Shown here: positions 17,622-26,628 of the stretch, in pieces
Numbering within the stretch: position 1 is the first letter of the stretch
Layout: each line of letters opens with the position of its first letter
Source: DATFNI01 sp963712305
GTDB taxonomy: Bacteria > Bacteroidota > Rhodothermia > Balneolales > DATFMH01
Direction of reading: 5' to 3'
NCBI GenBank assembly: GCA_963712305.1
Contig: CAVQHI010000002.1
Location: 310,001-374,000, forward strand
DNA length: 64,000 nt
Position numbers and translations under genes: made by a program
Notes under the pieces: generated by a model
The model's input: the letters and a program-made list of their open reading frames with translations, nothing else
Told to the model about the DNA's origin: nothing
Databases searched by the model: none

Positions 17622-19972
17622 TCACTTAACCAACATCATCTTCTTTGTTACGGTGGAATTACCGGCTTTCAGACGATAAATGTACATCCCGCTTGGCAAG
17701 TCACGGGCATCAAAACGGACCGTGTAAGAACCAGCCGGCTGGTTTTTATTTACAAGGGTGGTGACTAATTGACCGAGAATATTATAAATCCGCAGGCGTA
17801 CATGCTGACTACCCGGCAGGGTATAATGAATATTGGTGGACGGATTAAACGGGTTGGGATAGTTTTGAGACACGGCAAAGGTGTGTGGAACATCCGACTT
17901 GCTTTTCAATAGGGGTAGTTAAGAGGTCGTTCTTCAGGATATATAATCCATCTGCCCCATCTGCCAGGTAAATATACCCGCCGCTCACATATAATCCAGA
18001 TGCATAATACCCCGTATCAAAAGATCCCACTTCCACTGGATTCTCCGGATCGCTCACATCGATTACCTGTAGGCCAACTCCCTCATCGGCCAGATAAGCG
18101 AACCCGTTACTCGCAGACACGTCAGATATAAACCCTCCTGAACTGTAAGACCACACTTGAGCTGGATTCTTCGGATCACTCACATTGATCACCCGCAGGC
18201 CAGCTTGCCCATCGGCCAGGTACGCATATTTCCCACTCACAGCCACTCCCACTGCATTACCCGTTGTATCAAAAAATCCCACTTCCTGTGGATTTGTCGG
18301 GTCACTCACATCGATTACCCGCAGACCATCGCCACCATCAGCCAGGTAGGCGTATTTTCCGTTCACAACTACTCCCTTTGCGGTGCCCTTTGTATCGAAA
18401 GAACCCACTTTCTGAGGACTCTTCGGATCGCTCACATTGATCACCCGCAGGCCATTAGATCCATCGGCCATGTAGGCGTATCCACCGCTCACAAACACAC
18501 CATACGCATCACCACCTGTACGGTAAAAACCCACTCCCGTTGGATTCTTCGGATCACTCACATCAATTATTCTCAGGCCCTCAAAAGTATCGGCCAGGTA
18601 GGCGTATTTCCCGCTCACAGCCACTCCCCCTGCCGAATTCAATGTATTGTAAGAGCCAAGTTTCTGTAGATTGTTTGGATCACTCACATTGATTATCTGC
18701 AGGCCAGCACCTCCCTCGGCCAGATAAGCATATCCGCCGTCCGCACACACGTTAAGTACGCCACCCTCTGTACGATAAGTACCCGCTACCTGTGGATTCT
18801 TTGGATCGCTCACATCGATCACTCGCAGCTCCCCATCGACCAGGTACACGTAACCGCCAATCATAGAGACGCCAGATGCGCCATGCCCTTTATCGGAAAT
18901 ACTCACTATCTGTGGGTTTTTCGGGTCACTTATATCGATCACCCGCAGGCCATCCTGCCCCCCCCTCATTGGCCACATAAGCGTAACCACCACTCACACT
19001 CACGTCAGTTGCGGAGAAATACTGCGCATTGTAAAAACCCACTTCTTGTGTATTCTCCGGGTCACCGACATCGATCACCTGAAGGCCATTCCCATCGGCC
19101 ATGTAGGCATATCCATCGCTCACAGACACTCTGATAGCACCAAATGAACCAAGGCCCAATAAACCCACTTGCTGAGGATTCTTTGGATCGCTCACATCGA
19201 TCACTCGCAGGCCGGCCTCCTCATCTGCCAAATAAGCGTATCCGCCGCTCACAGACACTCCATCTACGGAACTTTTTGTATCGAAAAACCCAACTTCGGC
19301 GGGATTCTTTGGATCGCTCACATCGATCACCCGCAGACCACCAAACGAACAGGCCAGGTAAACGTACCCATCGTTCACAGACACTCCAATTGCATACATA
19401 TGCTTTGTATAAAAAAAAACTGCTTCCTGCGGATTTTTTGGATTACTCACATCGATTACCCGCAGGCCACCATACGCATCGGCCAGGTAAGCATATCCGC
19501 CACTCACGGCAATTTCTTTTACGATGGAGGGTAGAAGTATGTGGCTTACAAGCTTAATGGATGTCGGGTTGGATATGTTTAAAATGGAGAAATACCCGCC
19601 GTTTCCTATATAAGCATAGTTCCCCTTCACTTTTACAGCTGTACAAGGTCCGTTAGCCCAACGCCCGACCAGGCTGACGTTTTGACTATCCTGCACTAAA
19701 CGATCAGCATCTCCCGGTTGACCTGTATTTGTCTCGTTGAACTTCGGTAAAGCCTGCAGGCGCTTTTTGTTCATCTGCTGCAGAATTAGCGAGGACTTAT
19801 TTTGGGCAGGCTTACCAGACTGGGAATATGTTCTTTGCATCAAACCCAGGATCAAAAACGCCAGGATCATAAAACCGGTTACGCAGTATTTTTTGCGGTT
19901 GAGTAGATATATATAAGATATGGAAGTGATTCTGCCTATTTTATCTTCTGTGTCCCAAACTCTCGACTTCAA
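17622..19972 (-). pseudogene. Secreted LVIVD-repeat beta-propeller protein with T9SS sorting domain, twice frameshifted
   Basis: Three frames together encode a protein of about 780 residues. It begins with an N-terminal hydrophobic export segment near residues 30-50. Then come about 13 LVIVD repeats of roughly 42 residues each (GLRVIDVSDPKNPQEVG...GGYAYLAD), and finally a type-A sorting domain with QNYPNPFNP and YNILGQLV. The frame breaks twice. At 18958-18965 a run of eight C (G on the coding strand) is one base longer than needed. Near 17906-17911 an extra A in the GAAAAGC segment moves the sorting domain out of frame. Both are single-base insertions in short runs, so sequencing error, contingency switching or decay are all possible. 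Confidence 0.85.
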
Positions 19973-20310
19973 AACAATTGCCCTCCTTAACTTTAATTAT
20001 TAGTAATATATTATTTCCCCTTATATATGTACAGACACTAAATTTTTTTAAATATTCCCATAGAGGTTGACTAACACTCATCAAGGGGAGGGCTTATCAT
20101 TCCCAATGATTTTTATCCGATCCCGATCTTTTAACGGGAGACAAATAAGGTATTTTGTCCATTGCAATGAAATCATCTATCCGGACAAGAAAGGGCAAGC
20201 CGGATTCTTAAGGATTTAACGATCGACTAATTAGGGATGAAGGTTTATAGTTCAAAAAAGGAAGATGATTTAGCCCGGTTTTCAACAAAAAAATCTTCGG
20301 CTTGTATCAT

Positions 20311-20522
20311 TCAAATGGGATTATTACCCGGTTTCTTATATACATGCTCCGGTTTATAGACCTGCTCTGCCCAATCCTGTGATTTGACTACTTCAATGGC
20401 TACTGAAACGACTTCTCATCGTAATTCAGAACGTTCATTATGTCAGTCGTGATTTCTTCGGCAAGTTGTGTCTTTTGCTGTTCGCATTTCCCCGGCCACA
20501 GCTTTACGGTTACATGAGGCAT
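20311..20522 (-). pseudogene. 4-oxalocrotonate tautomerase-family remnant
   Basis: From an ATG at 20522 the minus strand reads MPHVTVKLWPGKCEQQKTQL and then TTDIMNVLNYDEKSFQ before a TAG. One base further the frame continues as VAIEVVKSQDWAEQVYKP and ends KKPGNNPI with a TGA at 20311. That is the full 70-residue plan of a 4-OT-like tautomerase. It is broken by one missing base near residue 40. The normal N-terminal catalytic proline follows the initiator Met. It belongs with the other decayed redox and catabolic genes of this zone. Confidence 0.78.
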
Positions 20523-20534
20523 GATTCGTTCTTC

Positions 20535-20790
20535 AATTTTGAATTTTCCCGAAGTCTCGGGATGAATTTTGAATTGGGAAGTCGGATCACGTTTTACATC
20601 AATTTTAATAGCTTGGTAGAGTCGAATTCATATTACAACACAAATGTAATCAGGCATCGTTGGCAAGGCCGTATACAAAAGGCGGGAAACCAGATACAGA
20701 TTACTTCTATTCGGCGTTGGAAGTTCTCTAAAATTGAACAGGAGAAAATTATTGATTTGTTTTACCCGTATTGTACCTCCCGCAAATAAA
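20535..20790 (+). repeat. Duplicated segment, copy B, with short open frame
   Basis: This is the longer relative of 15532-15690. Its frame continues past the shared HRWQGRIQKAGN block as QIQITSIRRWKFSKIEQEKI and ends CTSRK at 20789. A palindrome TCCCGAAGTCTCGGGA sits at 20547-20562, in the same sequence context where copy A carries a different palindrome. It may be the tail of a lost gene; the family is not recognised. The remainder of the 19973-20836 gap holds the tautomerase remnant and no intact gene. Confidence 0.55.
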
Positions 20791-20836
20791 AAAGCCGCAC
20801 AACATTAAAAGTAAATGTCATACGGCTTCATAGGAG

Positions 20837-20909
20837 AGCCGAAGACGGGACTCGAACCCGTGACCTACGCTTTACGAGAGCGTCGCTCTACCAACTGAGC
20901 TACTTCGGC
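20837..20909 (-). tRNA. tRNA-Thr (anticodon CGT)
   Basis: The minus strand folds into a complete cloverleaf: acceptor GCCGAAG/CTTCGGC, D stem GCTC/GAGC, anticodon stem ACGCT/AGCGT with loop CTCGTAA giving anticodon CGT, and T stem ACGGG/CCCGT with TTCGAGT. It reads threonine codon ACG. CCA is not encoded. Confidence 0.95.
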
Positions 20910-21055
20910 AAAGAGTATCAAATATACGAAGCGTTGCCGCTTTCCCGCAACCGAATACCTGATTTTCCGTTAAATCCTATTATCTCAGCACAATATTCAG
21001 GTATGGTTTGAATTTATTACCTTAGTCTGCAATTTTTAACGAACAAACTAGTTAG

Positions 21056-21643
21056 ATGGCATACGTCATTCTCATAGCCACGGTCATTACCTCACTGAGT
21101 GCATGGTACCTGTTCCCTCATTTTTTTGAAGATGGGATGTTGAGGCCATATTATACCATTCGTGAACATCGCTGGTATCAGCTTATAACGTCCGGATTTC
21201 TGCATGCAGATTTCCTGCACCTGTTCTTCAATATGTTCACATTCTACATTTTTGGACCATACCTGGAGCACATCCTCGGTACACCAATCTTTACCGGTAT
21301 GTATTTCACAGCGCTGATCGTATCTTCGCTCCCTTCATTAATCAAGCACAAAGATGATCCTTCGTTTGCAAGTTTAGGTGCTTCCGGTGCTGTTGAAGCC
21401 GTTATCTTCTCTTTCATCCTGTTTTATCCCTGGCAGCCGCTTTACATTATGTTCATACCAATAGGCATTCCTGCTCTAATCTTCGGGATATTGTTTCTGG
21501 CATACAGCATTTATGAGAGCCGTAGAAACCGCGGCATCATCAACCACGACGCACACATCGCAGGGGCCATGGCCGGTATTGTATTTACGATTGCTTTTCG
21601 TCCGGAATCATTCCAAATTTTTATTCATCAACTATTTAGATGA
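21056..21643 (+). CDS. Rhomboid-family intramembrane serine protease
   Basis: This 195-residue membrane protein has about six hydrophobic segments. The catalytic serine is in the GxSG motif of SLGASGAVEA and the partner histidine in HDAHIAGAMAG. The family's HADFLHLFFNM loop segment is also present. It is shorter than many rhomboids and has only a core six-helix unit, with no cytosolic domain. Rhomboids cleave transmembrane substrates within the membrane; the substrate is unknown. A shared terminator separates it from the convergent serC. Confidence 0.93.
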   Translation: MAYVILIATVITSLSAWYLFPHFFEDGMLRPYYTIREHRWYQLITSGFLHADFLHLFFNMFTFYIFGPYLEHILGTPIFTGMYFTALIVSSLPSLIKHKDDPSFASLGASGAVEAVIFSFILFYPWQPLYIMFIPIGIPALIFGILFLAYSIYESRRNRGIINHDAHIAGAMAGIVFTIAFRPESFQIFIHQLFR

Positions 21644-21691
21644 ATAGATATTAGATGTCAGATTTGAGAAATAAGTAGAGAGAAGTAATAC

Positions 21692-21730
21692 AAAAGCCCT
21701 GCCCGATGTTAAGCATCAGACAGGGCTTTT
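21692..21730. terminator. Bidirectional intrinsic terminator
   Basis: AAAAGCCCTG pairs with CAGGGCTTTT around a short inner stem GATG/GCATC. T-runs on both strands let it end the rhomboid gene and the convergent serC gene. Confidence 0.85.
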
Positions 21731-21794
21731 GATTTTATTCAGGTACTATTAGTAAATGTCAGTAAGTCTAAATACTTATATCTAACATCTAATT

Positions 21795-22874
21795 CTATCC
21801 GTTGGACTTGCGGAACTCATCCATGAAGGATACGAGTGTCTTAACACTGTCCAGCGAGCAGGCATTGTAGATGCTAGCCCGGATGCCACCAACGCTTCGG
21901 TGACCTTTCAGGCCGATCATTCCGTTTGATGAGGCTTCGGAGATAAATTTCTTTTCCAGATCTTCACTACCCAGACGGAAGGTAACATTCATGCGGGAAC
22001 GGGAAACTGTCTCAGCAGTTCCTCTATAGAAATCATCCTTATCAATCTCACCATACAGCAGTTGGGCTTTTTCTTCATTTATCTTGTCCATAGCTGCTAT
22101 ACCGCCTTTTTCTTCCAGCCATTCCAACACGAGACCAACCATGTACACTGCAAAAGAAGGTGGCGTATTGAAGAGCTTCTCAGCGTGGGTCTGGTATTTA
22201 AGGATTGTCGGAACCTTGTCAGTATGAGCTTTTTCGAGGAAATCCTTGCGGATGATCACTACGGTCACACCTGCGGGACCAAGATTTTTTTGCGCACCGG
22301 CATAGATAATTCCGTACCTGGACATGTCTACCGGGCGAGACAGGAAATTGGATGATGCATCGCAGACAAGCGGAACTCCATTGGTTTCCGGTTCTTTCTT
22401 ATACTCGGTGCCAAAGATAGTGTTGTTTGCAGTGAAATGAACATATTGGGCGTTACCCGAAAGTTTTAATTCACTGTTTTTAGGTACAGAACCGAAGTTT
22501 TTCTCTTCCGAAGAGTAAGCGACATTCACATTACCGAATAACTTGGCTTCTTTGATCGCTTTTTTCGACCAGGCTCCGGTATTCAGGTAATCGGCGGTTT
22601 CATTTTCTCTGAGATAGTTGTAAGGAACCATCATGAATTGTGAACTGGCTCCGCCTTGTAAGAAGAGGACTTTAAATTCCTCTCCAACTCCCAGCAGCTT
22701 GCGAAAACCTGCTACAGCCTTATTATGCACTTCGGTGTACTCTGTGCCGCGATGGCTCAACTCCATGATGGAGGCACCTTTTCCGTGATAATCAATCAGT
22801 TCGGATTGCGCTTTTTGCAGGGCTTCGATAGGTAAGGTAGCAGGACCAGCGCTAAAATTGTGAACTCGATGCAT
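21795..22874 (-). CDS. serC: Phosphoserine aminotransferase
   Basis: This 359-residue PLP enzyme makes O-phosphoserine from 3-phosphohydroxypyruvate and also serves pyridoxal phosphate synthesis. Signatures are HNFSAGPATLPIEAL at the N-terminus, SIMELSHRG, FLQGGASSQF for phosphate binding, and YGIIYAGAQKNLGPAG, which contains the Schiff-base lysine near residue 195. The length matches the family. The DUF1015 gene lies 46 bp upstream on the same strand, so they probably form one operon. No serA or serB is present in the window. Confidence 0.96.
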   Translation of the reverse strand: MHRVHNFSAGPATLPIEALQKAQSELIDYHGKGASIMELSHRGTEYTEVHNKAVAGFRKLLGVGEEFKVLFLQGGASSQFMMVPYNYLRENETADYLNTGAWSKKAIKEAKLFGNVNVAYSSEEKNFGSVPKNSELKLSGNAQYVHFTANNTIFGTEYKKEPETNGVPLVCDASSNFLSRPVDMSRYGIIYAGAQKNLGPAGVTVVIIRKDFLEKAHTDKVPTILKYQTHAEKLFNTPPSFAVYMVGLVLEWLEEKGGIAAMDKINEEKAQLLYGEIDKDDFYRGTAETVSRSRMNVTFRLGSEDLEKKFISEASSNGMIGLKGHRSVGGIRASIYNACSLDSVKTLVSFMDEFRKSNG

Positions 22875-22920
22875 GGTGAATTGCTGATTTAAATGTGATG
22901 GGTTAAGATTTCAAAAAAAA

Positions 22921-24132
22921 TTAAAAAGTATGAACAAGAAGGCCTGACCGAAGTTTAGGTTCAAACCAGGTCGATTTTGGCGGCATAAGCAACCCGGCAT
23001 CAGATACATCAGCAAGTTCCCCGATCGATGTCGGGTACATGCTGAAAGCGACTGACGCCTTTCCGGAATCTACGAGTCGTACCAATTCTTTGGTACCCCG
23101 AATACCACCAACAAAAGAAATATTTTTATCGCTCCTTGGATCAGTGATGCCAAGCACCGGTTCAAGTAAATAGTTCTGGAGACGATAGGCATCCAGTGAT
23201 TCTACTGCCGTGGCATTTTCTTTGACTGGCAGTTTAAGGTTGTACCACTGATGATCAAGATAGACGCAAACGTGTCCTTTTTTTGCTGGTTCTTGATGAT
23301 CAGTTGGTTTCAAGTCAAAACGTTTCTTCAGAGTGTTTGAAAAATCATCAGGAATAGAGTAGACGACTCGATTATACGCCATGATGTGCATTTGTCCCAT
23401 GGGGAAGAGTACGGCAGGGAAGAAGTTGTATTCTTCATTTCCAGTGTGCTGAGGATTTTTTTTCTTGTTTTCAGCGGCCGCAAGTGATGCGCTCTTGCAA
23501 CGGTGGTGTCCGTCGGCTACATACAGGTTAGATACCGATTGAAACTGATCGACCCATGCCTGGGTATCTTCAACTTTCCAGATGGTGTGATGAATGCCAT
23601 CGTCTGCGGTAAAATTGTATAATGGATCACTGTTATTCATCACAGCCCCGGTCAGTCGATTGATCTCATCGACATCGCGATACGCAAACATGACTGGTTC
23701 CGCATGGGCCTCCTGGGTCAGAATGTGTCTGGTGCGATCCTTTTCTTTATCATGACGTGTGTGCTCATGCTTGAGAATGACATCATTATCATAATCCGCA
23801 ACGGATACGCAGGTGAACAGACCGGTTTGATCACGGCCATCCATAGTCAGCCGGTAAATGTACAGTGATGGGGTTTCTTCCTGAACAAGACGGCCATCAC
23901 TCATCATGGCCTTCAGATTTTCTGCTCCTTTCTGGTATACGCGATCATCGTAGATGTTGACATCTTCGGGTAAATCGATCTCGGGACGAATAACATGCAG
24001 ATAACTGTCAGGAAGACCTTCTGCTAATTCTCGCGCTTCATCGGTATCGATGACATCATAGGGGACGCATGCTATTTTTTTTACCCGGTCTGCTTTGGGG
24101 CGCCAGGCTTTGAATGGATGTATATCTGCCAT
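22921..24132 (-). CDS. DUF1015 family protein
   Basis: The 403-residue protein covers the whole DUF1015 family. It begins HPFKAWRPKAD and contains VPYDVIDTDEA, the LKHEHTRHDKEKDR segment and VADGHHRCKSA near residue 208, all typical of the family. It has no signal peptide. The family is repeatedly found beside serine or phosphoserine genes, and some related ParB-like proteins are reported free-serine kinases. A role in phosphoserine metabolism is therefore plausible from the serC neighbour, but the sequence alone does not prove the reaction. Confidence 0.88.
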   Translation of the reverse strand: MADIHPFKAWRPKADRVKKIACVPYDVIDTDEARELAEGLPDSYLHVIRPEIDLPEDVNIYDDRVYQKGAENLKAMMSDGRLVQEETPSLYIYRLTMDGRDQTGLFTCVSVADYDNDVILKHEHTRHDKEKDRTRHILTQEAHAEPVMFAYRDVDEINRLTGAVMNNSDPLYNFTADDGIHHTIWKVEDTQAWVDQFQSVSNLYVADGHHRCKSASLAAAENKKKNPQHTGNEEYNFFPAVLFPMGQMHIMAYNRVVYSIPDDFSNTLKKRFDLKPTDHQEPAKKGHVCVYLDHQWYNLKLPVKENATAVESLDAYRLQNYLLEPVLGITDPRSDKNISFVGGIRGTKELVRLVDSGKASVAFSMYPTSIGELADVSDAGLLMPPKSTWFEPKLRSGLLVHTF

Positions 24133-24346
24133 GAAAGAAACAATATTTCAGATGATAAAACGGGTATTCTGGGTAGGCCTAATGTATTAAATTGAAGACA
24201 GAATAGGAATCGCCTTCTCTGCTTCTTGAACCGGAAATGATACAGGTTTTGTACGATTGCCGGTCGTGGAGCTTTTGCAAAAATCATTGGTTTGGTATCT
24301 TTAGCAGTAAATTGAAATACAAAGAGATAATTAACCATTGTTTACT

Positions 24347-24721
24347 ATGAGCGAGCAAGATCAATCAAATTCACCAGGTTACGCGAACCAGAAACTGACC
24401 AAAGAGCAACAAGATCAATTATTATTTATGATGCTTGTTCAGCAGCACGAGCAAATCTGCATGATGGGTTTGGGAAAGATTAAAAACCCTGGGACCGACA
24501 AAATTGAACGGGACCTCGGTTCGGCGAAATATGCCATTGATACCCTCGAGATGCTCGATAAGTTTACCAAGGGAAATCTGCCAAGGGAAGCTGAAAATTA
24601 TCTTGACCAGACGCTGACCAATTTGCGGTTGAATTATGTGGATGAATCCTCAGCGGAAAAGAAAGAGGAGCAGAAAAAGGATACCCCGTCCGATGAGGGT
24701 GGAAATAAGGAGAAAGAATGA
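24347..24721 (+). CDS. DUF1844 family protein
   Basis: This protein of 124 residues has the DUF1844 core: a helix LLFMMLVQQHEQICMMGLGK, then IKNPGTDKIERDLGSAKYAI and DTLEMLDKFTKGNL. It ends in a Lys/Glu-rich tail. The ATG at 24347 is used; a TTG nine bases upstream is less likely. The function of the family is unknown. The stop overlaps the start of the NUDIX gene by ATGA, which implies translational coupling. It is divergent from the DUF1015 gene, with the shared promoter region at 24133-24346. Confidence 0.85.
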   Translation: MSEQDQSNSPGYANQKLTKEQQDQLLFMMLVQQHEQICMMGLGKIKNPGTDKIERDLGSAKYAIDTLEMLDKFTKGNLPREAENYLDQTLTNLRLNYVDESSAEKKEEQKKDTPSDEGGNKEKE

Positions 24722-25152
24722 ACCGGCGTGAAATCAATCCGGTTGATGCAGCTGGTGGCATCATATATCGATTGAATAAATCCGAATCTCCGGAAGTAGT
24801 CATGATCTACCGCTGGGGTAAATGGGATCTTCCTAAAGGCAAGCGGGAGAAAAACGAGAGTATCGCCGATTGTGCTGCTCGTGAGGTTAGCGAAGAACTT
24901 GGCATTGAGAAGCCGAAAATCATCAATGAGATTGCACGTTCCTATCACGAGTATGAACGGGGCGGAAAGATGTGGGGCAAGACTGTTTACTGGTATGCTA
25001 TGACCAGCAATGCCAATACATTTCATCCCATGGCGGAAGAAGATATCGAAGCTGCTAAATGGATGCCTCTCAACGAAGCCATCGATACGGTTGGCTATGA
25101 AACACTGCGTCCTGTTTTGCAAAAATTAAAAGACTGGCTGGAGAGCAGTTAA
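24718..25152 (+). CDS. NUDIX hydrolase
   Basis: This 144-residue NUDIX hydrolase cleaves nucleoside diphosphates linked to another group. The full Nudix box GX5EX7REUXEEXGU is visible as GKREKNESIADCAAREVSEE followed by LGI, around residues 41-63. The leading segment WGKWDLPKG is characteristic. The start codon overlaps the DUF1844 stop by four bases. Substrate specificity cannot be deduced. Confidence 0.93.
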   Translation: MNRREINPVDAAGGIIYRLNKSESPEVVMIYRWGKWDLPKGKREKNESIADCAAREVSEELGIEKPKIINEIARSYHEYERGGKMWGKTVYWYAMTSNANTFHPMAEEDIEAAKWMPLNEAIDTVGYETLRPVLQKLKDWLESS

Positions 25153-25302
25153 CAGTAGCAATAAAAGTCCCCCTTTGATGGGGTGGGGGATGACCCAAGC
25201 GTTTCGCAGTTCAAAAGCCGTTATTTATTAAGCACACATTGACTTGATAACGAATTTTTTCACAGCCTCTCATATGGAGAGGGGGAAGATATCCCGGATA
25301 TT

Positions 25303-25337
25303 AAAAAAGCGTCCTGAAAAATCAGGACGCTTTTTTT
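25303..25337. terminator. Intrinsic terminator
   Basis: AGCGTCCTG/CAGGACGCT forms a strong stem with an AAAAAT loop, flanked by A and T runs, so it can work in both directions. It separates the NUDIX gene from the convergent tonB-like gene. Confidence 0.88.
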
Positions 25338-25357
25338 AAATCTTTGTTAGTTAGCCG

Positions 25358-26029
25358 TCAGTTCTGCAGTTTGAACACGATAGGCAAACTGTAGCGTACT
25401 TTAACCGGACGTCCACGTTGCATACCGGGAACGAACTTGGCTTTTTTTACAGCTTCAATGGCAGCTTCATCGCAACCACCGCCGATACCACGAACGACGT
25501 GCGGGCTTTGAACACTACCATGTTCGTCAACGACGAACTCTACATAAACGCGTCCTTCAATACCAGCCTTACGAGCCAGCTCAGGATATTTGATACTCGA
25601 TTGCAGTTTAGCAAGACCACCAATCAACGTGGGCATCTTTTCTACAACAACAAAAACTTGTTGGTCATCTTCTTTCTTCTTATCAGCAGCCGGTGGTGGT
25701 GGTGGTGGCATATTCAGAGGCGCATCAATATCCAACTCAGCATTCAAATCAATTGGTGAGTCGTTGATGACTGCATCATTAGGAACTTCAACAGGGACAG
25801 GCGGACGTGGTGGTGGAGGTGGCTTTTCCTGTTGTTTAGTCTGGACAACTTCTTCCATTTTCACAGTTTCCTGTTCGGGTTCGGAGAAGTTCTTTCCACC
25901 TTTTGGCTGGAAATGTACATTGAAAGCAATCAGGAGTACGAGTAAGGCAACTATTAACCCGAACTGCAGATACAGGTTATAATAATTGCGCAAATCGGCA
26001 TTTGGCTTCTTGCGATTTAAGATAGACAT
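25358..26029 (-). CDS. Energy transducer TonB
   Basis: This 223-residue TonB-family protein has one N-terminal membrane anchor (residues about 22-42), a proline-rich periplasmic spacer with two runs of five or six prolines, and a C-terminal TonB domain. The domain is visible as YPELARKAGIEGRVYVEFVV and EAIEAVKKAKFVPG with the final RYSLPIVF. It would couple proton motive force from ExbB/ExbD to outer-membrane receptors; no exbBD is in the window. It appears to be a single gene. Confidence 0.92.
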   Translation of the reverse strand: MSILNRKKPNADLRNYYNLYLQFGLIVALLVLLIAFNVHFQPKGGKNFSEPEQETVKMEEVVQTKQQEKPPPPPRPPVPVEVPNDAVINDSPIDLNAELDIDAPLNMPPPPPPAADKKKEDDQQVFVVVEKMPTLIGGLAKLQSSIKYPELARKAGIEGRVYVEFVVDEHGSVQSPHVVRGIGGGCDEAAIEAVKKAKFVPGMQRGRPVKVRYSLPIVFKLQN

Positions 26030-26196
26030 AAGCTGGCTATGTGGTTATAGTTGGATATAGGTGCAGTACCAAGCAATTTGGTAATAATTTTGCTACCTGG
26101 CAAGTGTAGCGGTGTATTATATACAATTTTTTAACGCTAATCCATACTGAACTAGTATGTGTTAGCGAATCAAAATACATTTTTTTTAAAAATCGA

Positions 26197-26628
26197 CTAG
26201 TTTTTGCTTATTTGAGCATGATGAGCGGCAAACGCATGGATACGCTCTCGTAAAAAAGTAAGTAAAATAAAAGCGGACCAGCTGCCAATACTGTCTGCAA
26301 CAAAATCTTTAATGTCAGGATCGCGCTGAAAAGGCATGATCCATTGAAGGATTTCAATTAATCCGCCAAATCCCATGCCTGTAATCAAGGTTGCTACAAG
26401 AAAGGTGTTGCTGAGATCACGTTTATGAAGCCTGCTGAGTCCAAGTAGGAGCGTCCATCCAAAAAACATGCCGGCATGACCAAACTTATCATATTGAAAC
26501 ATGTTAACGTGTCCCAGCATGGATCCGGGCATCAGGGTCAGATAGCACGTTATCAGTGTCCAAACGAGGAGTAAGAACCAAAAAACGCGTCGGACGGCGA
26601 CAGACTCATAAAAAAAATCAGGATTCAT
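26197..26628 (-). CDS. VanZ-like family membrane protein
   Basis: This 143-residue protein has four predicted membrane helices and the VanZ-like pattern, with YDKFGHAGMFFGWTLLLG at residues 44-61 and a conserved acidic segment DPDIKDFVADSIGS towards the end. The family is widespread and mostly uncharacterised, named after a teicoplanin-resistance protein; no resistance role is implied here. Its start overlaps the stop of the nnr gene by four bases, so the two are translationally coupled. Confidence 0.85.
   Translation of the reverse strand: MNPDFFYESVAVRRVFWFLLLVWTLITCYLTLMPGSMLGHVNMFQYDKFGHAGMFFGWTLLLGLSRLHKRDLSNTFLVATLITGMGFGGLIEILQWIMPFQRDPDIKDFVADSIGSWSAFILLTFLRERIHAFAAHHAQISKN

Noticed and set aside
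18157..18669. 170-codon open frame on the plus strand across the LVIVD repeats
   Set aside because: It is antisense to the repeat array and repeats with the same 42-residue period, so its openness is a by-product of the repeated minus-strand code.
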